The position numbers were made by a program, and so were the translations under genes. A stretch of DNA of 64,000 bases from Pseudomonas sp. GM74 (GTDB lineage: Bacteria > Pseudomonadota > Gammaproteobacteria > Pseudomonadales > Pseudomonadaceae): contig NZ_AKJG01000064.1 of the NCBI RefSeq assembly GCF_000282455.1, positions 1-64,000 on the forward strand, written 5' to 3'. The notes under the pieces are model-generated. The model made no database searches and was not told the DNA's origin. It was given only the letters and a program-made list of their open reading frames with translations. Positions 48,338 through 57,323 of this stretch are shown in pieces (position 1 is the first letter of the stretch; every line of letters starts with the position of its first letter).

Positions 48338-49252
48338 ATGCTGATCGATGAAGAGTTGACCCTGAAAAAACTCGAGGTGTTCCTGGCCTTCATGCGCACC
48401 GGCAACCTGGCGCGGGCCGCTGCCGAGTTGCAGACCAGCAACGTCAGCGTGCATCGGGCGATCCACTCCCTGGAAAGCGCCCTGCGCTGCCCGTTGTTCA
48501 AGCACGAAGGCCGCAGCCTGACGCCGCTGGAAAGCGCATATGTGCTGGAAGAGCGGGCGCAGAAGCTGATTCAGGATGTCGTCGAAAGCGTGCGTCTGAC
48601 CCGCGAAGCCGCCGGATTTTCCGCCGAACGTTTCAAACTGGGCTCGCTGTATTCACTGACGGTGAAGACCGTGCCGCAGCTGATCATGGGTTTGAAGATC
48701 CGCCGCAGCGAGCTCAACATCGACCTGATTCTGGGCTCCAATATCGACCTGCTCTACAAGCTCAAGAACATGGAAGTCGATGCGATCCTGGTGTCGCTGG
48801 ATGACAGCGTCAACGACCCGGATTGCGAGCAGATCCCGCTGTTTTCCGACGACATCTTCCTCGCCACACCCGCCGACTCGAAGTTTGCCCAGCGCACCGA
48901 AGTCGACCTGGCCGAAGTCCGCGACGAAACCTTCATCACCCTGACCCAGGGCTTCGCCACCCATCAGGACGGCAAGCGGGTATTCGAGCAGGCAGGGTTC
49001 GAGCCAAAGGTGGCGATGCAGGTCAACGACATCTTTACCCTGCTGAGCATGGTCAGTTCGGGCGTGGGTTATGCGTTGCTGCCGGGGCGAATTGCTGGGG
49101 TGTACGAGAACCGGGTGAAGCTGATCCCGTTGCAGGAAAAGTACCGGTTGCAGCAGCACATTGGCGTGGTGTTCCTCAAAGCCAAGGAGCGTGATCCGAA
49201 CCTGCTGGCGTTGCTGGCGGAGTGCCGGATGTATGCCAATCGCCAGGCCTGA
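48338..49252 (+). CDS. mdcR: LysR-family malonate-utilisation regulator MdcR
   Basis: A 304-residue LysR-type protein; the DNA-binding part reads LEVFLAFMRTGNLARAAAEL, then QTSNVSVHRAIHSLESAL. The effector domain holds GSNIDLLYKLKNMEVDAI. Sequence style and the adjacent malonate genes identify MdcR, which activates mdc expression with malonate. Its orientation is convergent with the mdc operon (tail to tail with madM), so it has its own promoter. It starts at ATG 48338; AAAGAG lies upstream. Confidence 0.87.
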   Translation: MLIDEELTLKKLEVFLAFMRTGNLARAAAELQTSNVSVHRAIHSLESALRCPLFKHEGRSLTPLESAYVLEERAQKLIQDVVESVRLTREAAGFSAERFKLGSLYSLTVKTVPQLIMGLKIRRSELNIDLILGSNIDLLYKLKNMEVDAILVSLDDSVNDPDCEQIPLFSDDIFLATPADSKFAQRTEVDLAEVRDETFITLTQGFATHQDGKRVFEQAGFEPKVAMQVNDIFTLLSMVSSGVGYALLPGRIAGVYENRVKLIPLQEKYRLQQHIGVVFLKAKERDPNLLALLAECRMYANRQA

Positions 49253-49267
49253 AACCGATTCGCACCC

Positions 49268-49332
49268 TTCGCGAGCAAGCCCGCTCCCACAAGGATTTGC
49301 ACAGCACCTGTGGGAGCGGGCTTGCCCGCGAA
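49268..49332. repeat. REP doublet, class B, with spacer AGGATTTGCACAGCACC
   Basis: CTTCGCGAGCAAGCCCGCTC arm and its complement around a 17-nt spacer identical to that at 43031-43047, between convergent mdcR and madM. Confidence 0.92.
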
Positions 49333-49363
49333 GGCGTCGGATCTGACGACTCAGGATTTGTGG

Positions 49364-50128
49364 CTACCCAACAATCCCGCGAACAATGAAGAACAACAGC
49401 GAAGGCCCGAGCAAGCACCCAAGCCCGGTGTGGAAGGTCGCAGTCAACGCGCCATAAGGCACCAGGCGCCGATCTGTCGCCGCCAGCCCCGCCGTCACGC
49501 CGCTCACAGTGCCGGCCAGCCCGCCAAACACCATCGCCGAACGCGGGTTGTCCAGGCCCATCCAGCGCGCCGCCATCGGTGTACCCACCATCACCAGAAT
49601 CGCCTTGATCAGGCCGGTGGCAATCGACAGCGCCACCACATCGGAACTGGCACCAATGGCCGCACCGGTCACCGGCCCGACGATGTAAGTCACTGCACCG
49701 GCGCCAATGGTGGTCATGCTCACCGCATCGCGGTAACCGAATGCCCAGGCCATGCACGCGCCGACGATAAACGGCAGCACCGTGCCCAACAGCAGCGCGA
49801 TCACACCGATCAAACCGGCCTTTTTCGCTTCGGTGGCCTGCACCTCGAACGCCGTGGCGACGATGGCGAAGTCCCGCAGCATCGCGCCGCCCATCAACCC
49901 GATACCGGAAAACAGCGTCAAGTCCGCCAGGCCTTTTTGCCCGCCGGTCATCGTACCACCGACCCAGGCCAGTACCAGGCCAATGACGATAGCGATGGCA
50001 GAGCCGTGAATCCGTCCGAAGGTCAGGCGTTTGGAGAGAATCACTGACACCCACATGATGATGCCGACGAAAGCGAATGCGGTGACCAGACTGTTAGTTG
50101 CTAGGCCTTTCTCAAAGAGTTCCCACAT
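49364..50128 (-). CDS. madM: Malonate transporter, MadM subunit
   Basis: A 254-residue membrane protein with a regular series of hydrophobic helices (VTAFAFVGIIMWVSVIL, then AIAIVIGLVLAWVGG, and so on) typical of MadM. Together with MadL it forms the sodium-coupled malonate carrier first described in Malonomonas rubra. The ATG at 50128 has AGGAGG eight bases upstream; the frame is open to 50155. It is the last gene of the mdc operon, following madL with 1 bp between coding regions. Confidence 0.92.
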   Translation of the reverse strand: MWELFEKGLATNSLVTAFAFVGIIMWVSVILSKRLTFGRIHGSAIAIVIGLVLAWVGGTMTGGQKGLADLTLFSGIGLMGGAMLRDFAIVATAFEVQATEAKKAGLIGVIALLLGTVLPFIVGACMAWAFGYRDAVSMTTIGAGAVTYIVGPVTGAAIGASSDVVALSIATGLIKAILVMVGTPMAARWMGLDNPRSAMVFGGLAGTVSGVTAGLAATDRRLVPYGALTATFHTGLGCLLGPSLLFFIVRGIVG

Positions 50129-50129
50129 A

Positions 50130-50546
50130 TCAGCGACCTCCTGCCGGTGCGCCAACCTGCGTTACATCCGCCGGTTCATCGGGCAAGGGTTCGCCTTTGT
50201 GGGTCCGGCTGATCAGGGCAATGGTGCAACCGCAAACCACCACCGAACCGATCGCCGCCAGCACCGCCACCGGACCACCGTGCAGCGCCGTGACCACGTT
50301 TTGTTGCGCCGCCATCGCCACCACCACCGGGATGTACATGGCGCCCCAGAAGCCGACACCCATCTCGCACTCCCGGGTCATGCCGCCACGCCTGTGCATC
50401 CACAACCGTGCGCAAATCAGCAGGATCATCGCGATCCCGACGCCGCCGACGTTTGATTTCACACCCAGCAACACCCCGAGCATGTCACCCATGATCACCC
50501 CTGCCAGCGTACAGATCGCCAACAGCGCCACACCGTAAATAATCAT
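50130..50546 (-). CDS. madL: Malonate transporter, MadL subunit
   Basis: A 138-residue membrane protein (about four helices, starting MIIYGVALLAICTLAGVIMG) with GVGIAMILLICARLWMHRRG, characteristic of MadL. It is the small subunit of the MadLM malonate carrier. It starts at ATG 50546 with AGGA eight bases upstream; a frame extension of five codons is not needed. It follows mdcH after a 57-bp gap. Confidence 0.92.
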   Translation of the reverse strand: MIIYGVALLAICTLAGVIMGDMLGVLLGVKSNVGGVGIAMILLICARLWMHRRGGMTRECEMGVGFWGAMYIPVVVAMAAQQNVVTALHGGPVAVLAAIGSVVVCGCTIALISRTHKGEPLPDEPADVTQVGAPAGGR

Positions 50547-50603
50547 TGTTGTAGTCCTCAAAGTGCATTTCGAATGTTGTTTTTGTTGTTCGAAGCCTGA
50601 GTT

Positions 50604-51515
50604 TTAGGAGTGGCGGCTTCCCTCCTCACGCATCAGCGCCTGCAGGGTATCGAGCCGGGCACCGTCGAAGGCAATCACGGTGCCCTGCTCGAACACCCGG
50701 CGCGCCAGCCCGGTCAGCACCGCACCGGGCGGCAGTTCGATCTGTAGACGCACGCCGCGCTCGTAGGCGCTTTGTACCGTGCCGCGCCAATCGACGATGC
50801 GGCACATGTTGAAGGCCAGGTCGTCGCGCAACGCTTGCGGCTTGATCAGCGGACGCGCGCGACTGCCGCTCAGGTAACCGATCTTCGGCGATTGCAGCGG
50901 CACTTTGGCGAAGGCTTCGGCCAACCGTTGCGCGGGTGCCTCAAGCAATGGGCAGTGGGACGGCACGCTCACCGCCAGACGCTTGGCCAGGCCAGCTCCG
51001 CAACCTTTCGCCAACTCGGCCACCGCTTTCATCGCAGCATCGCTACCGGCAATCACCACCTGGTTATCGGCGTTGATATTGGCCAGATAAACCGGCATTA
51101 GCGCGCTGTGCACCCGTGCCAGTAATCCTTCCACCGCGGCTAGATCCAGACCGATGATCGCGGTCATGCCGTAGCCCTGTGGATAAGCCTGCTGCATCAG
51201 CTCACCGCGCAGGCTGACCAGATGCAACGCATCGTTGAAACTCAAGACACCGGCCACCACTGCCGCCGGATAAGCGCCGATCGACAAGCCGGCCACATAG
51301 TCCGGGGCCATGATCAACTGGCGTGAAGCGGCGACGCCAGCGATCAGCAGGCAAAGCTGAACCGCCCTTGTCGAGCGCAATGCTTCGGCAGAATCCAGCT
51401 GCGTCACATCTTCACCGAGCAGATCGCTCGCCTCGACCAACGTTTCCCGAGGCAAACGAGCCAGCATTCCGGGTTGTTGCGCGCCCTGGCCGGGGAACAC
51501 CAGCAAGCTACTCAT
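50604..51515 (-). CDS. mdcH: Malonate decarboxylase epsilon subunit (malonyl transacylase)
   Basis: A 303-residue FabD-like acyltransferase with the opening FPGQGAQQPGM, the nucleophile elbow GLSIGAYPAAVV (Ser near residue 85) and the catalytic-His region SVPSHCPLLEAPA. MdcH loads malonyl from malonyl-CoA onto the ACP subunit to start the catalytic cycle. The ATG at 51515 overlaps the mdcG stop (ATGA) and has AGGAG eight bases upstream. Confidence 0.95.
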   Translation of the reverse strand: MSSLLVFPGQGAQQPGMLARLPRETLVEASDLLGEDVTQLDSAEALRSTRAVQLCLLIAGVAASRQLIMAPDYVAGLSIGAYPAAVVAGVLSFNDALHLVSLRGELMQQAYPQGYGMTAIIGLDLAAVEGLLARVHSALMPVYLANINADNQVVIAGSDAAMKAVAELAKGCGAGLAKRLAVSVPSHCPLLEAPAQRLAEAFAKVPLQSPKIGYLSGSRARPLIKPQALRDDLAFNMCRIVDWRGTVQSAYERGVRLQIELPPGAVLTGLARRVFEQGTVIAFDGARLDTLQALMREEGSRHS

Positions 51516-52129
51516 GCTGCTTGCTCCTGTGGATTCCACGGATCAGTAACCAGAGTGGCTTGAATGGCATTTTTCAGCAGGACCCGCGACGAAGCACCGG
51601 CCCATTCGCGCAAGGCAACGGCACCCGACGGTGTCTGCAACTGCAGGTCCACGCGGCATACGGCGGTGTCGAGAACGGCCACCAACGCCTGAGCGTCGAT
51701 ACGACTCAACGGACGTGGCGTCCGCAGGATCAGGTCGAGGTCGCTGCCTTGGTGCAACGCGGCAAACCCGCTGGCCAATTCGAATCCGGCGCTGCCGCTG
51801 ACACCCCAGACCCAGCCACTCTCATCGAGGTGCGAGCGCAGTTGCGCCAAGGCACACAGCGCCGGGAAATCACGCAGGCCTTGAACATGGCAGAGTTCTT
51901 CCGGCCGCACCCGGCGCGTGATGGCGGAGACGTCCATAAGCGCCGCAAATCGCTGTTCGCGCAACGGTCCGCGCACGCCCACCGCCACCTGCCCCGCCGC
52001 ACTCAAGGCGCGACGGACCACCACCGGCTGGCCGGCAATGATCGAGTCGATCACCCAGGTCGGGGCATCCGCTGGCAACTGCCGCGGGGTCATGCCCCAC
52101 AGCAGGTCGTGAGCCAGAAGCGCATTCAC
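51512..52129 (-). CDS. mdcG: Phosphoribosyl-dephospho-CoA transferase MdcG
   Basis: A protein of about 205 residues that attaches the 2'-phosphoribosyl-dephospho-CoA prosthetic group to the ACP subunit MdcC. The nucleotidyltransferase-like motif is GSAGFELASGF, then QGSDLDLILRTPRPL with the metal-binding Asp pair. The gene has tandem GTG codons (52132 and 52129); I use 52129 because it makes a GTGA overlap with the mdcE stop and GAGAG is then seven bases upstream. The frame extends to 52246 inside mdcE. Confidence 0.9.
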   Translation of the reverse strand: MNALLAHDLLWGMTPRQLPADAPTWVIDSIIAGQPVVVRRALSAAGQVAVGVRGPLREQRFAALMDVSAITRRVRPEELCHVQGLRDFPALCALAQLRSHLDESGWVWGVSGSAGFELASGFAALHQGSDLDLILRTPRPLSRIDAQALVAVLDTAVCRVDLQLQTPSGAVALREWAGASSRVLLKNAIQATLVTDPWNPQEQAA

Positions 52130-52929
52130 CACTGTGCTCTCAACAATTGGCGAACCTTGCTCGACGCCGCACGATTGGCCGCACCGAGACGACCGCTGAG
52201 ATCTGCACCCTTCCCGGCGATATCGCCCATCGCCTGACCCAGGCACTCGGTCACCCGCGCCAGATCCGCTGCAGTCGGCTGCTCGATCTGCTCAACCGAC
52301 AAGGTTTCCCACAGCAGCCCGAGGCTGGCATAGCTGTCGATGTCATAGGCCATCGGCGGCACGCTGGCGGCCAGGGTTTCCAGCTCTTCGACGCTGCGCA
52401 AGGTCACCCGCGCCGCCGACGCCTTACCCATGGCATGCACCATCACCCCCGGATCGCGCAGGGCGATCAAGCGATTGGCCTGATAGCCGTGGGCCAGAAA
52501 CGCCCCGGACATCGCTTTGCCCACCAGCAAACCGATCACTGCATGGCCGGCCAGACGGGCACGGGCATAACTGCCCGCCGCTGCGGCCAGCGCCTGATGA
52601 ATGCCGAGGGCTTCCTCGCGGCGACCATAAGCCTGGCTCGGCACGTCGACGATGGCGACCAGGGCGCGTTTACGTGCCTTGTGCTGATCGGCGGCGATGA
52701 CTTCATCCACGGCCTTGGCCAGGCCCCAGCCTTCGAGCAAGCCCACTTCGCCATTGCGTGCACGGACGAAGCGGTTTTCCGGGTCGGCCACCACCGTGAT
52801 GAAACGCACAGGCTGATCGCCCAGCGCACCGTCCGCGACCTTCAGCGAAGCCGGCAATCCCTCGACCGCTTTCGCCCCGGCGCTCAAGGCGTTGAACCAT
52901 TTCAAGCCTCGCAGAGAATACGAACTCAT
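52126..52929 (-). CDS. mdcE: Malonate decarboxylase gamma subunit
   Basis: A 267-residue crotonase-fold protein, the second half of the malonyl-S-ACP decarboxylase. It contains FITVVADPENRFVRARNGEVG and the loop AIVDVPSQAYGRREEALGIH, conserved in MdcE and related to the carboxyltransferase beta domain. With MdcD it decarboxylates malonyl-ACP to acetyl-ACP without biotin. AAGGAG precedes the ATG, which overlaps the mdcD stop by 4 bp. Confidence 0.95.
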   Translation of the reverse strand: MSSYSLRGLKWFNALSAGAKAVEGLPASLKVADGALGDQPVRFITVVADPENRFVRARNGEVGLLEGWGLAKAVDEVIAADQHKARKRALVAIVDVPSQAYGRREEALGIHQALAAAAGSYARARLAGHAVIGLLVGKAMSGAFLAHGYQANRLIALRDPGVMVHAMGKASAARVTLRSVEELETLAASVPPMAYDIDSYASLGLLWETLSVEQIEQPTAADLARVTECLGQAMGDIAGKGADLSGRLGAANRAASSKVRQLLRAQW

Positions 52930-53777
52930 GGGCGTTCTCCTTGGTACAGATCGCGAACCACGGACGGCTCGATTTGCGGTTCGGCGTCCAGACGCGCCAA
53001 CCGCTGCAGGAACAGCTCGGCCTGTTGGCTACGTGGTTGCGCCGGCAAACCTTGCTGGAGCAACTCGCCGACTTGCTGGCGAATCTGCGCCACGTCGTCG
53101 GCAACATAGCGATCCACCAGACCACTGGCGAAGCGCTGCTCGCCACCGCTCAGGCTCCAGATGAAGGGCCGGTCGCGGGAGTCGTACTCCTCGAGTCCGG
53201 CTTCCTGTTCGATCACCTGCGGACCATTCAGGCCGAGTCGCGCCTCCTGGGTCACCAACAGATAGCTGCACAACCCGGCGGCAATCGACATGCCGCCAAA
53301 GCAACCGACGCTGCCCGCCACCACACCGACCACGGGTTGGAACTGCTGCAACTCGACAATCGCCGCGTGAATGTCGGCAATGGCTGCCAGGCCGAGGTTG
53401 GCTTCCTGCAAGCGCACGCCGCCGGTTTCCAGCAGCAGCACGGCGCGGGTCGGGATGCCGTTGCGGTTGTCTTCGGCGGCCAGTTCCAGCGCACCGGCAA
53501 TTTTTGCTCCGCCGACTTCACCGAGGCTGCCGCCCTGGAACGCGCCTTCAATGGCCGCGATCACCACCGGCAAACCATCGAGGTTGCCCTTGGCGATCAC
53601 CACGCCGTCGTCGGCTTGCGGCACCACGCCCTGGCGCGACAGCCACGGCGACATGACCCGTTGAAAGGGGTCGAGCAGTTCGCGGAAAGTGCCGGCGTCG
53701 AGCAGGACCTTGGCCCGTTGCCGCGCACCGAGTTCGACGAAGCTGTGCTTGTTGAGCAGGGATGCGCTGTCAGTCAT
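52926..53777 (-). CDS. mdcD: Malonate decarboxylase beta subunit
   Basis: A 283-residue crotonase-fold protein. Visible are LLETGGVRLQEANLGLAAIA (CoA-side binding), GVVAGSVGCFGGMSIAAGLC (oxyanion glycine loop) and the C-terminal FASGLVDRYVADDVA. It forms the decarboxylase with MdcE. It overlaps mdcC by 8 bp and has AGGAG eight bases before the ATG. Confidence 0.95.
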   Translation of the reverse strand: MTDSASLLNKHSFVELGARQRAKVLLDAGTFRELLDPFQRVMSPWLSRQGVVPQADDGVVIAKGNLDGLPVVIAAIEGAFQGGSLGEVGGAKIAGALELAAEDNRNGIPTRAVLLLETGGVRLQEANLGLAAIADIHAAIVELQQFQPVVGVVAGSVGCFGGMSIAAGLCSYLLVTQEARLGLNGPQVIEQEAGLEEYDSRDRPFIWSLSGGEQRFASGLVDRYVADDVAQIRQQVGELLQQGLPAQPRSQQAELFLQRLARLDAEPQIEPSVVRDLYQGERP

Positions 53778-54069
53778 GGCCGATCTCCTCGAAGCCCTGT
53801 TCCAGGCGCAGGCGCACTACGCCGGGAGTCGCGCCGAAATCGTGGATGTCGATGGCCATCGCCGGCGGCGTCTGACCGTCGAACATCCGTGCGAACAGAT
53901 GCTGCCAGCGTTGTTCGCTGCCATTGACCGAGGTCTGCACGTTGATTGTCAGCTTGCCGGCTTGGCCCGGTTCGATCAGCACCTCCAGATCGCCAGAGCC
54001 GACACAGCCCACCAGGGTACGACCGCGTGGCGGCTGCCCGGCGGGGAATTCAAAGGATAAGGTTTCCAT
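53770..54069 (-). CDS. mdcC: Malonate decarboxylase acyl carrier protein (delta subunit)
   Basis: A 99-residue carrier protein with CVGSGDLEVL; the Ser at residue 25 is the position known to carry 2'-(5''-phosphoribosyl)-3'-dephospho-CoA in MdcC. Acetyl or malonyl is held as a thioester on this group. The ATG at 54069 overlaps the mdcB stop in a TGATG arrangement, with GGAG upstream. Confidence 0.94.
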   Translation of the reverse strand: METLSFEFPAGQPPRGRTLVGCVGSGDLEVLIEPGQAGKLTINVQTSVNGSEQRWQHLFARMFDGQTPPAMAIDIHDFGATPGVVRLRLEQGFEEIGHD

Positions 54070-54944
54070 CAAAACACTCCCTGGATGAGGCCGTCGCCAG
54101 ACGCGATACGGTCGATAAACAGGCAGGCTGCGAGCAGGTCGGCAGCGCCGCCGGGCGAGGCATTCAACGCGATGAGTTGTTGGTCCAGCTCGTGCAAACG
54201 GCGACGTCCACCGAGGCTGGCACTGCCACCCGCATCGAGCACCGCCCGGGCGCCCAGTTGCATGGTGTTCAGGCCTTCTTCACCGGCGCGGTAAAGCACG
54301 CAGGTGTCGGCCAGATTCGTCATGATCGCCAGCAGCGCATCGAGCCGGGCGTTCTGCTCGCCATGACCGGCGGCGCGGCTGCGCAGCAGTTGTGGCAGCG
54401 CACGTTGGGTCACCGCCGGAAAACCCAGCTGCGCTTCTTCACGGGCACCGCGAGCACCGTAGCGTTGGGCGACTTGCGCACCGTGGCTGAGCGAACGTGG
54501 TGCAAAACGGTCGTCAAGCAAGGCCAACCGCGCAGCTCGCAGCGCCACGCTATTGGCGCTGCAGGATTGAGGTTGCAGCGCTGCGGCAGTGATCAACAGG
54601 CCCAAGGCCCAGATCGCACCGCGATGGGTGTTCACGCCGTTGGTGGTGTCGAGCATCACTTGCTCGCCTTCGCGACCGATGCGGCCCACGGCTTCGCGCA
54701 GGGGCAAGCCGATTTCGCCGAACTCGATGGCGGCTTCAGCCATTTCCTTAAAGGCCGGCCACAAGGACAGCGCCGATGCGTGCATCAGCCCCAGGTGCAA
54801 ATCGGTGTGAGCGCCATTGCCGCGACGGTCGACCAGTGCCGGTTTCGGCGACAGATCAGCTTCGTCGATCAGTGCGTCCACCGCCAGGTCCGCCAGCCGT
54901 TCGGCCAGGCTCAGGTTTTTGGGTTGCAGGTTAAGTGCGTGCAT
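54069..54944 (-). CDS. mdcB: Triphosphoribosyl-dephospho-CoA synthase MdcB
   Basis: A 291-residue protein of the CitG/MdcB family that makes the prosthetic-group precursor from ATP and dephospho-CoA. Family segments include [37 protein letters not shown] and [16 protein letters not shown]. The ATG at 54944 has AGGAG six bases upstream and overlaps the mdcA stop by one base (TAATG); the frame extends to 54992 but is not needed. Confidence 0.94.
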   Translation of the reverse strand: MHALNLQPKNLSLAERLADLAVDALIDEADLSPKPALVDRRGNGAHTDLHLGLMHASALSLWPAFKEMAEAAIEFGEIGLPLREAVGRIGREGEQVMLDTTNGVNTHRGAIWALGLLITAAALQPQSCSANSVALRAARLALLDDRFAPRSLSHGAQVAQRYGARGAREEAQLGFPAVTQRALPQLLRSRAAGHGEQNARLDALLAIMTNLADTCVLYRAGEEGLNTMQLGARAVLDAGGSASLGGRRRLHELDQQLIALNASPGGAADLLAACLFIDRIASGDGLIQGVF

Positions 54945-56614
54945 TACCAGCTCCTGAACTTGGCGGGCGGGTTGTAGAGGCCACCGGACCACTCCACCAG
55001 GTCGGCCACGCTTTTCGCCGCGAGCAGTTCGCGAGTGGCGTCGGTGCGGCGGATGCCGAGGTCTTCGGGCAAGGCGATCAGGCCTTCGCGGCGCATGCGC
55101 GCGGTGTCTTTGGGGTTGTGGCGCAGGCCGATGGCGGTCACCCCGGCGACGGCGGCGATCATCGCCTGGCGTTCTTCCAGCGAGCGCGCCTTGTACAGGT
55201 AGGCGATGCCTTCTTCGGTCAACAGGTGGGTCACGTCGTCGCCGTAAACCATGATCGGCGCCAGTGGCATGCCACTTTTCTTCGCCACATCGACTGCATC
55301 GAGGGTTTCAACGAAAGTCGGCTTGCCGCCCTCCTGGAAGGTTTCGACCATCTGCACCACGAGTTTCTTGCCGCGCTCGAGCATCGGTTCGGCGACATCC
55401 GTGTTGCGCATGTCGAGCCAGGCCGGTGTACCGTGGCGACGACCGCGCGGGTCGTGGCCCATGTTCGGTGCCCCGCCGAAACCGGCCAGGCGCCCGCGAG
55501 TGACGGTGGAGGAATGACCATCGCCATCGACCTGCAAAGTCGCGCCGATGAACAGGTCCACGGCGTATTGCCCGGCCAGTTGGCTGAACATCCGATTGGA
55601 ACGCAGGGAGCCGTCGCGCCCGGTAAAGAACACATCCGGCCGCGCCGCAATGTAGTTCTCCATCCCCAGTTCGGTGCCGAAGCAGTGCACGCTTTCGACC
55701 CAGCCGCTTTCAATGGCGGGAATCAGGGTCGGGTGCGGGTTGAGCGTCCAGTTGCGGCAGATCTTGCCTTTGAGGCCGAGGGATTCGCCGTAGGTCGGCA
55801 GGATCAGCTCGATGGCTGCGGTGTTGAAACCGATGCCGTGGTTGAGGGACTGCACGTTGTGTTTTTCGTAGATGCCGCGGATCGCCATCATCGCCATCAG
55901 CACGTGCACCGGCTTGATGTGCCGCGGGTCGCGGGTGAACAGCGGTTCGATGTAGAACGGTTTGTCGGCCACCACCACGAAGTCGACCCAGGACGCCGGG
56001 ATGTCCACCCGTGGCAGGTCGCTGACATCGTCCACCAACTGGTTGACCTGGACGATGACGATGCCGTCGCTGAAGGCCGCCGGTTCGATCAGTGCGGGGG
56101 TGTCTTCGGTGCTCGGCCCGGTATAGATGTTACCGGCGCGGTCGGCCATGAAACCGGCCGAGAGCACGACGTTGGGAATCAGGTCAACCACCAGCCGTGC
56201 GTAGAGTTCGATGTAGGTGTGGATAGCGCCGATTTCCAGCAGGCCGTCTTCGAGCAACTGGCTGATGCGCAGGCTTTGGGTGCCAGCGAAAGAGAAGTCG
56301 AGCTTGCGTGCAATGCCGCGTTCGAACAGGTCCAGGTGCTCGGAGCGCCCGACGCTGGGCATGATCATGTGCAGGTCATGCAGTTTCTCGGGGTCGGCCT
56401 TGGCCAGGGAACGTGAAAGGAAATCCGCCTGCTTCTGGTTGTTGCCTTCGAGCACCACGCGGTCGCCCGGGAGGATCAACGCCTCCAGCGCCGCGACGAT
56501 GTTGTCGGTGGGCAACACCACACCGTCGGCAAGACCTCGCACCAGCTCGAGCCGCCGCTGCTTTTCGCTGCGCCGCCGCGTCCATCGCGAGTCGGGGGAT
56601 ATTGTTGTTGTCAT
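54944..56614 (-). CDS. mdcA: Malonate decarboxylase alpha subunit (acetyl-ACP:malonate ACP transferase)
   Basis: A 556-residue CoA-transferase-like protein, the alpha subunit of malonate decarboxylase. It swaps acetyl for malonyl on the carrier thioester. Conserved stretches include [38 protein letters not shown] and [19 protein letters not shown]. It starts at ATG 56614 (GGAG five bases upstream) rather than GTG 56620. It is the first gene of the operon mdcABCDEGH-madLM, in which most genes overlap or nearly touch. The ribosome-binding site lies in a 7-bp hairpin. Confidence 0.95.
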   Translation of the reverse strand: MTTTISPDSRWTRRRSEKQRRLELVRGLADGVVLPTDNIVAALEALILPGDRVVLEGNNQKQADFLSRSLAKADPEKLHDLHMIMPSVGRSEHLDLFERGIARKLDFSFAGTQSLRISQLLEDGLLEIGAIHTYIELYARLVVDLIPNVVLSAGFMADRAGNIYTGPSTEDTPALIEPAAFSDGIVIVQVNQLVDDVSDLPRVDIPASWVDFVVVADKPFYIEPLFTRDPRHIKPVHVLMAMMAIRGIYEKHNVQSLNHGIGFNTAAIELILPTYGESLGLKGKICRNWTLNPHPTLIPAIESGWVESVHCFGTELGMENYIAARPDVFFTGRDGSLRSNRMFSQLAGQYAVDLFIGATLQVDGDGHSSTVTRGRLAGFGGAPNMGHDPRGRRHGTPAWLDMRNTDVAEPMLERGKKLVVQMVETFQEGGKPTFVETLDAVDVAKKSGMPLAPIMVYGDDVTHLLTEEGIAYLYKARSLEERQAMIAAVAGVTAIGLRHNPKDTARMRREGLIALPEDLGIRRTDATRELLAAKSVADLVEWSGGLYNPPAKFRSW

Positions 56615-56619
56615 GACCA

Positions 56620-56643
56620 CTCCACGGGTTCGCTGTCGTGGAG
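56620..56643 (-). promoter_or_regulatory. Hairpin over the mdcA ribosome-binding site
   Basis: CTCCACG and CGTGGAG arms (7 bp, 10-nt loop) directly upstream of mdcA. On the minus strand the 3' arm contains the GGAG used for initiation, five bases before the ATG. Confidence 0.45.
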
Positions 56644-56741
56644 CTACCTTAGGAGTGTTGGGCGTGGTGTATCAATCAAGCAGAGTGGTGGATCGTTACG
56701 CTCAGGTTAATGATCGAGATCTGCGTCGCTCATGCTGGCCT

Positions 56742-56831
56742 CTTCGCGGGCAAGCCCGCTCCCACAGGGTTAGTGGTTGCCGTTGAATTTGGGCAACACA
56801 CGGACACTGTGGGAGCGGGCTTGCCCGCGAA
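56742..56831. repeat. REP doublet, class B (90 bp)
   Basis: TTCGCGGGCAAGCCCGCTCC arm and its complement ending CCCGCGAA; flanking TCTT and AAGA extend the pairing. It separates chpC from the mdc operon. Confidence 0.9.
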
Positions 56832-56861
56832 GAGGCCGGTGCAGTCAACGCAAGGCCGCGA

Positions 56862-57323
56862 TCAGATGGCCAACCCGGCATCCACCAACAACGCCTCCAG
56901 CGCCAACAAATCCGGCACTTTCGCCACCTGCTCCCCCACCTGCACCGCCGCCCGCTCCAGCGCACACAACGGCACATCCACATAACTCAACTGGCTATCG
57001 AGCTTGCAGGAGCGCGGAATCCCCTGCACCAACAGCGCGATGAACTTCAGCTCGGGGCGCCCGCCCAGGGCGTTGAGAATGACGATCCGCGCGCGTTCGC
57101 CGATGACGATTTTCTGTGCGCAGGCCGACTCGAAACTCAGCAGCGGAATCTGCCGGTCGCGCCACGTCACCAGGCCCAGGTACCACGGCGGTGTGTCGAG
57201 GTCGAACGTCCCCGGCTGCTGGTAATCGATCAGCTCGGCAACGGCGACGTTGGGCAGGAGCAGGTTGCGGTCGGCCAACGGCAGCAGCAGGCCGGTGAGG
57301 TTGCTGGTGCGGTGCTCAAGCAT
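56862..57323 (-). CDS. chpC: CheW-like chemosensory adaptor ChpC
   Basis: A 153-residue single-domain CheW-like protein (LTGLLLPLADRNLLLPNVAV, PWYLGLVTWRDRQIPLLSFE). Its position directly after chpA matches ChpC of the Pil-Chp pathway, an extra adaptor thought to link other receptors to ChpA. Its start codon overlaps the 3' end of chpA by 8 bp. In P. aeruginosa the methylesterase gene chpB lies between chpA and chpC; here it is absent. Confidence 0.88.
   Translation of the reverse strand: MLEHRTSNLTGLLLPLADRNLLLPNVAVAELIDYQQPGTFDLDTPPWYLGLVTWRDRQIPLLSFESACAQKIVIGERARIVILNALGGRPELKFIALLVQGIPRSCKLDSQLSYVDVPLCALERAAVQVGEQVAKVPDLLALEALLVDAGLAI

Noticed and set aside
53770..56614. Citrate lyase genes as an alternative for the ACP, CitG-like and CoA-transferase-like set
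   Set aside because: The carrier has the MdcC-type Ser25 context, and mdcD/E, mdcH and madLM follow in the same operon.
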